The notes beneath the pieces were generated by a model. It worked only from the letters and a program-made list of their open reading frames with translations. It did not search any database and was not told where the DNA came from. 64,000 bases of DNA. Origin: Micromonospora sp. FIMYZ51 (lineage in GTDB: Bacteria; Actinomycetota; Actinomycetes; Mycobacteriales; Micromonosporaceae). The position numbers and the translations under genes are program-made. Each line of letters opens with the position of its first letter. Position 1 is the stretch's first letter. This document shows positions 53,901 through 61,235 of the stretch, piece after piece. The stretch lies in the NCBI RefSeq assembly GCF_038246755.1, contig NZ_CP134706.1, positions 6,823,501 to 6,887,500 on the forward strand. The letters are read 5' to 3'.

Positions 53901-54075
53901 GCCGGTCGGCGAACCACACCCGGCGCTGGGCGTCGGTCATCGGCAGCACATCGGGCAACGAGTCACGCCGGGCGAGGCGGGCCACCGGGCGCTCGCCGGC
54001 CCGGGCCGCCATCGGGCGTTCGCCGGCCAGGATCCGAGCCCGCAGCTCCGCGCGGGACGGCCTGGGGGTGCTCAT
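47974..54075 (-). CDS. NRPS, C-A-T-C-A-T, unassigned substrates
   Basis: This 2033-residue bimodular synthetase lies directly after the PKS in the operon. C1 (VHHLTCDG near 174) would accept the polyketide-extended chain. A1 (YTSGSTGTPRG near 567; NAYGPTESV; code about DAENMGAITK) and A2 (HTSGSTGEPKG near 1590; CYGPTECT; code about DAMFAGCIIK) match no code I know with confidence. A2 looks hydrophobic. T1 has the less usual GADSL (near 952) and T2 has GGHSI (near 1971). C2 has VHHIAVDG (near 1172). A short repeat codes for GGAPD units between A2 and T2. ATG 54075 overlaps the PKS stop. Confidence 0.93.
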   Translation of the reverse strand: MSTPRPSRAELRARILAGERPMAARAGERPVARLARRDSLPDVLPMTDAQRRVWFADRLAGPSPVFTLSTRLSVTAGGADIEAAFRAVVGRHASLRSRVVVDDDGVPGIRLRPIDDFRPEVVDLTGRTQAEATAEADRLAAAAAVHRFEPEHEPLLRFTLLLMPEQPNQLIVAVHHLTCDGQSLSVLVGELITGVPVAAGGADYPDLAMWLDAPEQKAARRAQVERAVAALAGAPRPVRLPADLARGAVDGAFEHHFDLPEQTRDVARRLSVSDTAVLFTAFSRVVGAWTGEEDLVLGLPVSTRDDADVAAMVGLFVNTVLVRVRADADVSAGAAAIATALENLHAPLEEVTRAGYGAGVSPGVCFNKFAIEPKVLDLIPRPPSPGAAERPLVLEIADDGRRYHAKLIFDPELYAPASVAVLGAAYRTEVERLIGFDAPARGVSQPLPAPDPVDVLAVIRSHDGVAVDGELDYRELVTAVDVLAERLRVAGVRPGEQVTADTARGATAVVALLACLAVDAVYVPLSRQLPPARRAVMTAGWLLTGEKPDALELRRVSAGPVAAPGYVIYTSGSTGTPRGVHVPAATLVRHARAIADRLGVTAADRYLQFADHAFDAALEQVLVPLLSGATLVTRGDEPWDPADFGALARRTGVTVANLPTPWFARISGWADLAASALRIVMAGGDALTAAAVARWAAHAPRHITLLNAYGPTESVITAAIGEVPVDGPTPARPPIGTAVAGHDLLVRDRSWQAAGPGEVGELYVGGLLATGYLDDPRATARRFVPHPYQPGERVYRTGDLVRSTPGGIGLEFLRRVDDQVKVRGIRVELGDVEAALRSHPDVREAAATVGDSHLIGWVTLHPGARAGEAELRAAAAAHLPHAAVPRRVHILDTLPRGAGEKVDRQALRQLPDIPAAPADGKVDSTTAAVVTMATELVNAPVGPDTDFFTAGADSLTAARLAARCTATFAVRIDLATVFEHPTPRRLAAVITAGPEDAQAAVVSGGAPAAAVTAGAGVGRAAAGADEGRDSASAEVTARWPRAGEARALTPTQQRFWFASRWDGAAAQVVAIPLRLDGPLDRAALAKAVTALVRRHGVLRSRITGWGDGVRAQVVDVDAGLLADQLAERTAPDAATADRAVAAHIQESFDLRSGWFRPYLTRLAGGGHVLHLAVHHIAVDGDSVGALVTELLTTYAAATRGEPVGDKPARQYPDITRGTTISAEQAAAELAGTVPLDLSAAGGQPDAAGIGVLAVAVQPHRPAELARRQQVTAYSVVMAAWQRALIRWTGRDSFAVGLPVSLREPDDAGVLGPFLNTVAVAAVPLDGDPGRHAQRVHADLTAAYARREVPFDQVAAALAALPGRAPDAPVFQTMLGWEAGHRSVALGDLHVDWFEPTPLGLPAPLVLIVTAGEGHRLTLRYDRARVGPGRAAELADLLASELVGPRDVVGRMTELVATRPQATAVVQGDRALDFAALDSAVTRTAAGLYAAGVRRGDPVLVVLANKVDTLVAAHALWRLGAIHVPLGATPPADRVRRIAATSGARHLITDRIDGDGHGVVEDGPAVIGWPCAADEAGLPSVELSAWDAAYVIHTSGSTGEPKGVVVEHGQLAAFLDAFGDYAGWAGADCLVGLAASTFDASVMEMCWPVRRGQPVIYPEESVTFDPSAVVRALENARRYGQAPAAFATPSLWREVLRVGPESLAGVAVAIGGELVPAATLLALRAAGAEVSCCYGPTECTIICAIGPVEGEPTSGLVGRELPGTSMPIDDDEIFVAGPLVARGYLGDPRLTALRFVPDTAGARRYRTGDRARRAADGTLRFIGRADDQVKVRGVRIELGEVESCLAGHPAVRAAAVALTGEDGATRLVAAVVPHEPEPAGFTADVRRWAESRLVPQAVPAVVAVAELPVTENGKVDRSAVTSLLDRAGGAPDGGAPDGGAPDDGDAVSRLVAAVWQAHLGVEVAGPDTDFFEAGGHSIALLHVVETLERLFSISFPIAQAFRVRTVDAMAREIRVIAGDRAEPTAAIALEVFGS
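48256..48297. repeat. 15-nt tandem repeats in NRPS A-T linker
   Basis: Three imperfect 15-nt units encode consecutive GGAPD motifs between the A2 and T2 domains. They keep frame and probably act as a flexible spacer of variable length. Confidence 0.65.
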
Positions 54076-57000
54076 CGGGCCTCCAGTTCGTCGAGCAGCG
54101 CGTCCAGCCGGACATCCAGCACCGCGGCGAGCCGCCGCACCGTGGAGTGCTCGAACAGCTCGGCCACTGACAACTCCACCCCGAAGCGTTCCCGCGTGCG
54201 GGAGGCGAGCTGCACCGCCGTGAGGGAGGTGCCGCCGAGCACGAAGAACTCGTCGTCCAGGCTGATCTCCGTGATGCCCAGCGACTGTGACCAGAGCTGG
54301 GCCACCGCGACCTCGACGTCGGTCTCCGGCGGCACGTACGCGCCGAGGCTCGCCGGCCGGGCCGACCCGGCCACCGGTGCGGCGTCCTCATGCGCCGACA
54401 CCACGTCGGTCGAGAAGGTGCGCATCTGGTCGATTCGGCGCTGCAACGGCCCGGCCGAGTTGATCAGCTGCGGCTGGTCGGGGACCGCCATCATCCGGCG
54501 GAACAGCTCGACACCCTGCTCGTTGCCGATCAGCGTGAGGCTGCCCGTCGTGGTGGCGACCGGAGCGGGAGCGCCGGCCTGGGCGGGCAGCTCCTGCTGG
54601 GCCCGCAGCGTGTAGCCGCCGACCGTCGCGCAGATCCGGCCGTCCGCGTCCACGATGACCTCGTCGATCTCGATGAACTCCGGCTGCCCGGGATCACCGC
54701 GATGGGTCTGCACGACCCACGCCTCGGCCGGGATCGGTGCCCAGACCCGCACATCCGCGTAGGAGAACGGCAGATATCCGACGCCGCCCTGGCCGCGCAG
54801 CCCGTGCGCGGCCCGGTCCAGCAGAGCCGGGTGCAGCCAGAGCCCCTCCTCGAAGGGGGCGCGCAGGGCGACCAGGCCGGTGTCGCCGGTCCGGTGGTAC
54901 TCGCGTACCACGTCGTAGCGGGGTCCGAAGTCGACAAGTCCGGCCGAGGCACGCTCGACGCTCGCCGGTTCCAGCTCGGGCAGCTCGACCGGTGGCGGCG
55001 GCTGCTCGGTCAGGACACGCACCATGCCCCGGCAGTGCACCCGCTCGCCGACCGTCACCTCGAAGACGCCGTCGGCGGGGTCGAGCGACAGGGTCAGCGT
55101 CATCGGCCCGGTCACCACGATCGGGTCGATGAGCAGCACGTCCTGGATCCGGATCGGCACCGCGCCGAAAGCGTGATGCGCCGCCGCGCGTACGCTCTCC
55201 AGCAGCATCGTGGCAGGCACGACGGCCTCACCGGCGATGCGGTGCTCGGCGAGCGCCCAGTGCCCGTCCGGCTGCAACGTGCCCCGGTACCGGTGCCGGC
55301 CGGAATCCTCCACGGTCACCGAGGACAGGAACGGGTGCTCGATCCGCTCGGCCTGGCCGTCGAGCCGCATGGCCCGCAGCGCCTGCACGCCCTCGGAGGC
55401 GCCCTGTTCGGAGACCATGCCGACCTCGCGCCAGCCCAGCCAGTTGATCGAAACGACCCGGGGGCCGTCCGGCCGGTCGGCTACGGCGTGCGCGAAAGCG
55501 TCCAGGTAGAGGTTGGCGGCGGCGTAGTCACAGAGACCGTACGCCGAGGTCACCGCCACGATCGACGAGCAGAGCGCGATGAACTCCACGTCGGCGGCGC
55601 TCTGGTACAGGGCGACCAGCGCGTCCACCTTGGGCCGCAGTACCCGTGCCGCGGCGTCCTGGTCGTGCAGCGCCAGCAGCTGACCACCGGGCAGGCCGGC
55701 TGCGTGCACGACGCCGTGCACCACCCCGAACTCCGCAGTCGCCGTCGCGAAGACTTGCCGCAGCGCCTCGGCATCGGCCACGTCCGCGGCCAGCACCCGT
55801 ACCTGCGCGCCGCAGGCCTCCATCCGCCGCACCGCTTCGATCCGGTCGCGCAGGACGGCGTCGGTGTCGTCCGCCTCCAGCAGCTTGGACCAGGTCTCCC
55901 GGTCGGGTAGGCCGCTGCGCCCGACCAGGACCAGCCGGGCTCGGTCGACCCGGGCCAGGTCCTCGGCGATCGTGGCGCCGATGCCGCCGAGACCGCCGGT
56001 GATGACGTAGACGCCACCTGACCGGAACACGGACCGGGTGACCTCGACGTTCGGCACGGTGTCGTAGGAGCGGACGTGCCGCCGGTGGCCGCGCAGCGCG
56101 ACCACCTCGTCGCCCGCGTGGCGGATTTCGTCCACCAGGCGGGCGGCCGGCGCGAGTCCGTCGATGTGCCGCACGCGCGCCACCGGAAGCTCGGCGGGCA
56201 GCGATCCCAGCGGCCCGAACGCCGTCGCGGCCGAAGGATCCGCCGACTCGCCCGCGATCGAGAACATGCCGTGGGTGACCGCGACGATCTCGATCGGCTC
56301 CCGGACCACGTCCAGCAGCGCCGAGGCGAGGACGGCGGACCGCCGGTAGTGCCGGTGCGCCGCCGCCGCGTCGAGGGAGGCGGCAGGGGGGCCGAGGTCG
56401 AGCACGATGCGATCCGGCACCGGCCCGGTGGCCCAGATGCGCCCGAGCACCGCCTTGATCTGCGCGGCGTCCGCCAGGTCCGCGATGAACCCGTGGAAGT
56501 CCTCGATGAGCAGTTCCCCGGGGTCGAGCCGGGTGACCGTCACGCCGAACGACAGGGCCGCCGGGCCGAAGTCGGCGTCCGCGCCGACGACCAGCCAGTG
56601 CTCGCCGTACACATCGGCCGGCTCCCCGCCGCGCGGCACCTGCTTCCAGACCGGCACGTAGAACGGAGTCAGCATCGGGTCGGTGGGGATCTCCGCCTGC
56701 TCCGTCCCGGCCGCACGGGCCGCCGTTGGATCGGGGTCGACCCAGTGCCGCCGTCGCTGATACGGATAGCCGGGCAGGACGACCCGCCGTGGCCCGTCCG
56801 GGGTGCGCGGCGGCGCCACGTCGACCGGCACCCCAGCTGCCCACAACGCCCCCACCGCGCCGAGCAGATGGTCCGGCTCCGCCGTCCCGTCGCGCCCGGC
56901 GGGCAGGCTGCCCGCCCACGCCGGGTTGCGCCCGTCGGCAATGCCGGCCTGCCGCGCGAACCCCCCGAGCGCCCGCCCCGGTCCCACCTCGAGCAGGAAC

Positions 57001-59363
57001 GGCTCACCACGCCGCAGCAACCGCGTCACGCCGTCGGCGAAGAGCACCGGCCGCCGCAGCTGCGCGACCCAGTAGCCGGGCTCCATCACCTCGCCCGGGT
57101 CGGCCCAGTCGCCGCTGACGTTGGAGAGGAACGGGATCTGCGGGGCACCGAACCGCACGCCTTCCAGGACCGAGGCGAACTCGTCGAGGACCGGATCCAT
57201 CGCCCGCGAGTGGAACGCGTGCGAGGTCCGCAGCCGCGTGCCGGTGATGCCGATGTCGTCCAGTTCGACCGCGAACCTGTCGATCGCCTCGGCTGCGCCG
57301 GTCACCACGCACGCCGACGGCGAGTTGGCCGCGGCGACCTCCAGATCGGTCGGCAGCAGCTCGGTGACCGCGTCGGCGCTGAGCGGCAGTGCGAGCATCG
57401 CGCCGGGCTGCGCCGACTGCATGAGTCGGCCACGCGCGGCGACCACCCGCAGCGCGTCCTCCAGCGGGAACACCCCGGCGATGGTGGCTGCGGCGAGTTC
57501 GCCGATGCTGTGCCCGATCAGCGCCGACGGCGTCACGTCCCGGCTGCGCCACAGCGCGCTCAGCGCCCACTCGACCGTGAAGATCGCCGGCTGGGTCAGC
57601 GAGGTCTGCGCCAGCGCGGTCCGGGCCTGGGCGTCGGAGGGGTCGGCGTGCAGCAGCTCGCGCAGGTCGAGGCCGATCAGCGGGGCAAAACCCGCAGCGC
57701 ACTCGTCGACGGCCGCGCGGTAGACCGCTTCGGTCCGATAGAGCTCGTGGCCCATACCTGGGTACTGCGCGCCCTGCCCGGGCAGGAGGAAGGCGACGTC
57801 GCGGCGGCCCGCGACCGGGCCGGCCGGCCGGCCGACGGACTCACGCAACGCTCGGGCGGCCTCGGCCGGGTCGCGGGCGACCACGGTACGCCGGAACGGG
57901 TGCACACCACGCCCACGCGCCAGTGTGTACGCCGTGTCGTCGAGCCGGACCTCGGTGCGGTCGAGGTGGTCCGCGAGCCGTCCGGTCGCCTCGTCCAGCG
58001 CCTCCGCTGAGCGGGCCGACAGCGTGAGCAGGTGCGGCCCGTCGACCGGCGGGCGCGACGCCACCGGCGGTGGCCCGGTCACCACCACGTGCGCGTTGGT
58101 GCCGCCGATGCCGAACGAGCTCACCGCCGCGATCCGCTCCGCCGCCGACGCCTCCCACGTCTGCCGCGACGTGGCCAGCTCGAACGGGCTGCTGTCGAGG
58201 GCGATCGCCGGGTTGACCGGCGCCCAGTTGATGGTCGGCGGGATGATCCCGTCGCGCACGGCCAGGGTGGCCTTGATCAGGCCGGCCACTCCTGCGGCCG
58301 GCCCGAGGTGGCCGACGTTGCCCTTGACCGATCCGATCCGGCAGAAACCCGTGTCGCCAGTGTCCTGCCGGTAGGCGTCGGTGAGCGCGTTGAACTCGAT
58401 CGGGTCACCCACGACCGTGCCGGTGCCGTGCGCCTCCATCAGCCCGATCGCCCGCGCGGTGAGCCCGGCGCGGTCCAGCGCCGCCCGGACGACCTTGATC
58501 TGCCCGTCGGCACCCGGCGCCGTGAAGCCGGCCCGCTGGTCGCCGTCGTTGCTGATCGCCGAGCCGAGCAGCACCCCGTGGATGACGTCGCCGGCCGCCA
58601 GCGCGTCGGCGAGGCGCTTGAGCACCACGGTGGCGCCGCCGTTGGAGAAGATGGTGCCGGACGCGTCGGCCGAGAACGGGCGCACGTGACCGTCTGCGGA
58701 GCGGATCCCGCCCGGCTCGTGGAGATAGCCGGTCTCCAGTGGCAGATCGACCTGCACGCCGCCGGCGACCGCCACGTCGATCTCGTCGAGCAGCAGCGCC
58801 TGGATGCCGAGGTGCACCGCCACCAGCGAGGTGGAGCAGGCGGTGTAGACGGAGACGCTCGGGCCCTGGAAGCCGAGTTTGTAGGAGACCAGCGGTGCGA
58901 TGTAGTCGGCGTTGTTGCCGATCCGGATGCTCATGCCACCGGCCGCGGCCGCCACACCGGGGTTCGCCTCGATGTACCGCTCCCGGTAGTCGCCGGCCGC
59001 ACTGCCACCGTAGACACCGACCCGGCCCAGGTCGCGCGTCGGCTCGTAACCGGCGGCCTCCAGCCCGGCATGCGCGAGCTCCAGGAAGAGCCGGAACTGT
59101 GGGTCGGCCAGGGCCGCCTCGCGCGGGTTGAGGCCGAAGAAGTCCGCGTCGAACAGGTCGAGATCGGTCGCGCCCGCGTAGACCCGCCGGTAGCCCGGGG
59201 CGGCGAGGGAACTCGCCTTCGCGCCGTGCCGGAGCGAGACCTCGTCGTCGGTCTCCACCATCGCCTCGTGCCCGGCGAGCACGTTGGCCCAGAAGGTCTC
59301 CACGTCGCCCGCGCCCGGCACCCGGGCGGCCATTCCGACAATCGCGATCGCGGCCTCAGTCAT
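54072..59363 (-). CDS. Type I PKS module, KS-AT-KR-DH-ACP
   Basis: This 1763-residue module has KS (TACSTSL, Cys near 175; EAHGTGT; KGNVGH), AT (GHSIGE near 618; HAFH, the malonyl-CoA type), a KR structural part then KR (TGGLGGIG near 1125; catalytic Ser in LCSSIV and Tyr in DYAAAN near 1280), DH (HRIAGEAVVP near 1373, matching HxxxGxxxxP; second motif LLDRAAH) and ACP (GGTSL near 1710). It should add one malonate unit and form an alpha,beta-unsaturated acyl chain. DH after KR reverses the usual DH-KR order. There is no loading domain, so the KS must accept a chain from another protein, perhaps the A-first NRPS. ATG 59363 lies 6 nt after the ABC gene stop. Confidence 0.94.
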   Translation of the reverse strand: MTEAAIAIVGMAARVPGAGDVETFWANVLAGHEAMVETDDEVSLRHGAKASSLAAPGYRRVYAGATDLDLFDADFFGLNPREAALADPQFRLFLELAHAGLEAAGYEPTRDLGRVGVYGGSAAGDYRERYIEANPGVAAAAGGMSIRIGNNADYIAPLVSYKLGFQGPSVSVYTACSTSLVAVHLGIQALLLDEIDVAVAGGVQVDLPLETGYLHEPGGIRSADGHVRPFSADASGTIFSNGGATVVLKRLADALAAGDVIHGVLLGSAISNDGDQRAGFTAPGADGQIKVVRAALDRAGLTARAIGLMEAHGTGTVVGDPIEFNALTDAYRQDTGDTGFCRIGSVKGNVGHLGPAAGVAGLIKATLAVRDGIIPPTINWAPVNPAIALDSSPFELATSRQTWEASAAERIAAVSSFGIGGTNAHVVVTGPPPVASRPPVDGPHLLTLSARSAEALDEATGRLADHLDRTEVRLDDTAYTLARGRGVHPFRRTVVARDPAEAARALRESVGRPAGPVAGRRDVAFLLPGQGAQYPGMGHELYRTEAVYRAAVDECAAGFAPLIGLDLRELLHADPSDAQARTALAQTSLTQPAIFTVEWALSALWRSRDVTPSALIGHSIGELAAATIAGVFPLEDALRVVAARGRLMQSAQPGAMLALPLSADAVTELLPTDLEVAAANSPSACVVTGAAEAIDRFAVELDDIGITGTRLRTSHAFHSRAMDPVLDEFASVLEGVRFGAPQIPFLSNVSGDWADPGEVMEPGYWVAQLRRPVLFADGVTRLLRRGEPFLLEVGPGRALGGFARQAGIADGRNPAWAGSLPAGRDGTAEPDHLLGAVGALWAAGVPVDVAPPRTPDGPRRVVLPGYPYQRRRHWVDPDPTAARAAGTEQAEIPTDPMLTPFYVPVWKQVPRGGEPADVYGEHWLVVGADADFGPAALSFGVTVTRLDPGELLIEDFHGFIADLADAAQIKAVLGRIWATGPVPDRIVLDLGPPAASLDAAAAHRHYRRSAVLASALLDVVREPIEIVAVTHGMFSIAGESADPSAATAFGPLGSLPAELPVARVRHIDGLAPAARLVDEIRHAGDEVVALRGHRRHVRSYDTVPNVEVTRSVFRSGGVYVITGGLGGIGATIAEDLARVDRARLVLVGRSGLPDRETWSKLLEADDTDAVLRDRIEAVRRMEACGAQVRVLAADVADAEALRQVFATATAEFGVVHGVVHAAGLPGGQLLALHDQDAAARVLRPKVDALVALYQSAADVEFIALCSSIVAVTSAYGLCDYAAANLYLDAFAHAVADRPDGPRVVSINWLGWREVGMVSEQGASEGVQALRAMRLDGQAERIEHPFLSSVTVEDSGRHRYRGTLQPDGHWALAEHRIAGEAVVPATMLLESVRAAAHHAFGAVPIRIQDVLLIDPIVVTGPMTLTLSLDPADGVFEVTVGERVHCRGMVRVLTEQPPPPVELPELEPASVERASAGLVDFGPRYDVVREYHRTGDTGLVALRAPFEEGLWLHPALLDRAAHGLRGQGGVGYLPFSYADVRVWAPIPAEAWVVQTHRGDPGQPEFIEIDEVIVDADGRICATVGGYTLRAQQELPAQAGAPAPVATTTGSLTLIGNEQGVELFRRMMAVPDQPQLINSAGPLQRRIDQMRTFSTDVVSAHEDAAPVAGSARPASLGAYVPPETDVEVAVAQLWSQSLGITEISLDDEFFVLGGTSLTAVQLASRTRERFGVELSVAELFEHSTVRRLAAVLDVRLDALLDELEAR

Positions 59364-59369
59364 GAAGAA

Positions 59370-61145
59370 TCAGCCTTTCGTTGCGGCTGGAGAGGGGTCG
59401 GCGGCGGCCGCCAGTAGCTGGGTGGTCGCCAGGGTGCGGTAGAGGTCGTCGTCGCGGAGAAGTTCGGCATGGGTGCCGCGGGCCCGGACGCGCCCGTGGT
59501 CGAGCAGCAGGATCTGCCGCGCCGTGGTCACGGTGGAGAGCCGGTGGGCGATGATCAGGACGGTGCTGATGCCCGCCACCTCGTCGATCGCGTCCCGCAG
59601 GCTCAGCTCGTTGATGCCGTCGAGCGCCGAGGTCGCCTCGTCCAGCAGCAGGATGCGTGGCCGCCGCAGCAGGGCGCGGGCGATGGCGATGCGCTGCCGT
59701 TCTCCGCCGGAGAGGGTCATGCCGCGATGTCCCACGCGGGTGTCGAGCCCGTTGGGCAGACGGTCGACCAGCTTGTCCAGCCGGGTGGCGGCGATTGCGG
59801 CGGCCAACTCGGCGGGGCCGGCGTACGGGGCGGCGAAGAGCAGGTTCTCCCGCAGCGTGCCGGAGAGCACCGGAGCGTCCTGCTCGACATAGCCGATCTC
59901 GGCACGCAGCCCACCCAGGTCCAGCTTGCGGACGTCCTCGCCGGCCAGCTCGACCACGCCGGCATCGGCCTCGTAGAACCGTTCGATCAGGGCGAAGATC
60001 GTGGACTTGCCGGCACCGCTCGGGCCGACCAGGGCGGTGATGCCACCGGCGGGCACCTCGAAGTCGACGCCGTCGAGCACCGGCGGGCCGTCCTCGGTGT
60101 ACCGGAAGGAAACCGAGCGGAAGGCCAGCGCGGGACCACTGCGGGTGTGCACACCGGCGACCGCCTGGTCGCTCTCGGGCTCGGCGGGAAGCTCGTAGAC
60201 CTCGGTGATCCGGTCGACCGCGGCGATGCCGGCCTGGAGGCCGCTGACGCCCTGGACCACCTGGTTGATCGGCGAGTAGAGGTAGAAGAGGTACATCAGG
60301 AAGGCGATCAACGAGGAGACGGGCAGGTCGCCGGAGGCCACCCGGGCACCGCCGATGCCGAAGACAGCGAGGAACGAGAGCTGGACGACCAGGCCGGAGG
60401 CCGAGCCGGCGAGCGCGCTCCACCGGGCGGCCAGGGTCCCCTCGGCGCAGGCGGCATCGATGCTGCGGTGCATGGTCGCGGCCTCCCGCCGCTCGGCACC
60501 GTTTGCCTTGATGGTGCGCAGGGCGCCGAGCGCCCGCTCCAGCGCGCCGCCGATGTCGCCGACAGCGTCCTGGGCGCGCCGGTTCGCGGCGCCCAACCGG
60601 GGCAGCACGAGCAGGACGGCGGCGCCGACCACCACCATGACCGCGGCGACCACGCCGACAAGTACCGGGTCGAGGTAGGCCATGAAGCCGACCATGCCGA
60701 GCAGCACGATCAGGCCGAGGACCAGGTCGACCAGGTCGTTCGTGGTGGCGTGCCGCAGCAGGGTGGTGTCGGAGGTGACCCGGGCCATCAGGTCGCCGGG
60801 CGGGGTGCGGTCGACCGCCGGCACCCGCAGCCGCAGCAGCCGGGAGACCAGGTCGAGCCGCACGTCGCGGACGATGCGCTCGGAGGTGCGGTCGATGACG
60901 AAACGGCCGGCTGCGGAGATCACGGCGGCACCCAGGACGATCGCGCACAGCAGCACGCTGAGCCAGAAGACCGGGCGGCCGGAGCCGAGCCGGTCGACGA
61001 ACTCCTTCGCCAGCAGCGGGGTGGTCAGCGCGCCGATGCCACCGACCGAGCTGATCACCGCGCCGAGGATGAGTACCCGGCGGTGCGGGCGGGCATAACC
61101 GAGCAACCGCCGGAACGAGGACAGCGCGGGGAGACGCAGATCCAT
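59370..61145 (-). CDS. ABC exporter, fused membrane and ATPase domains
   Basis: This 591-residue type I half-transporter has six hydrophobic segments in about residues 15-310 and a C-terminal ATPase: Walker A GPSGAGKST (near 372), signature LSGGERQRIAIARALL, Walker B ILLLDEATSALD and the H-loop IIAHRLSTV. It probably exports the cluster product as a homodimer. It is the first gene of the leftward biosynthetic operon. ATG 61145 is preceded by GAGGAGG at 11 nt. The spacer to the divergent SARP gene holds the operon promoter. Confidence 0.93.
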   Translation of the reverse strand: MDLRLPALSSFRRLLGYARPHRRVLILGAVISSVGGIGALTTPLLAKEFVDRLGSGRPVFWLSVLLCAIVLGAAVISAAGRFVIDRTSERIVRDVRLDLVSRLLRLRVPAVDRTPPGDLMARVTSDTTLLRHATTNDLVDLVLGLIVLLGMVGFMAYLDPVLVGVVAAVMVVVGAAVLLVLPRLGAANRRAQDAVGDIGGALERALGALRTIKANGAERREAATMHRSIDAACAEGTLAARWSALAGSASGLVVQLSFLAVFGIGGARVASGDLPVSSLIAFLMYLFYLYSPINQVVQGVSGLQAGIAAVDRITEVYELPAEPESDQAVAGVHTRSGPALAFRSVSFRYTEDGPPVLDGVDFEVPAGGITALVGPSGAGKSTIFALIERFYEADAGVVELAGEDVRKLDLGGLRAEIGYVEQDAPVLSGTLRENLLFAAPYAGPAELAAAIAATRLDKLVDRLPNGLDTRVGHRGMTLSGGERQRIAIARALLRRPRILLLDEATSALDGINELSLRDAIDEVAGISTVLIIAHRLSTVTTARQILLLDHGRVRARGTHAELLRDDDLYRTLATTQLLAAAADPSPAATKG

Positions 61146-61206
61146 ACGGAGCGGTGCCTCCTCGAGCGGTGCCAGGAACAACGCGGCGAAAGCTACAACG
61201 GAGGGC

Positions 61207-61235
61207 GCACATGCCTGGTACATCGCGCGTACATG
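61207..61235. promoter_or_regulatory. Three 11-bp-spaced heptamers, candidate SARP binding site
   Basis: GCACATG (61207), GTACATC (61218) and GTACATG (61229) are direct repeats exactly 11 nt apart, the helical-turn spacing used by SARP activators. Read leftwards, the last heptamer is followed after 8 nt by TTGTAGCTTT, which may hold the -10 of the ABC-PKS-NRPS operon. This matches the arrangement of known SARP-activated promoters. The third repeat overlaps the SARP start ATG 61233. Confidence 0.55.

Noticed and set aside
38217..58010. Long forward-strand ORFs opposite the NRPS/PKS genes (38217-40985, 45290-48667, 56076-58010 and others)
   Set aside because: They have the same shadow composition. 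The reverse strand encodes continuous C, A, T, KS, AT, KR and DH domains over the same bases.
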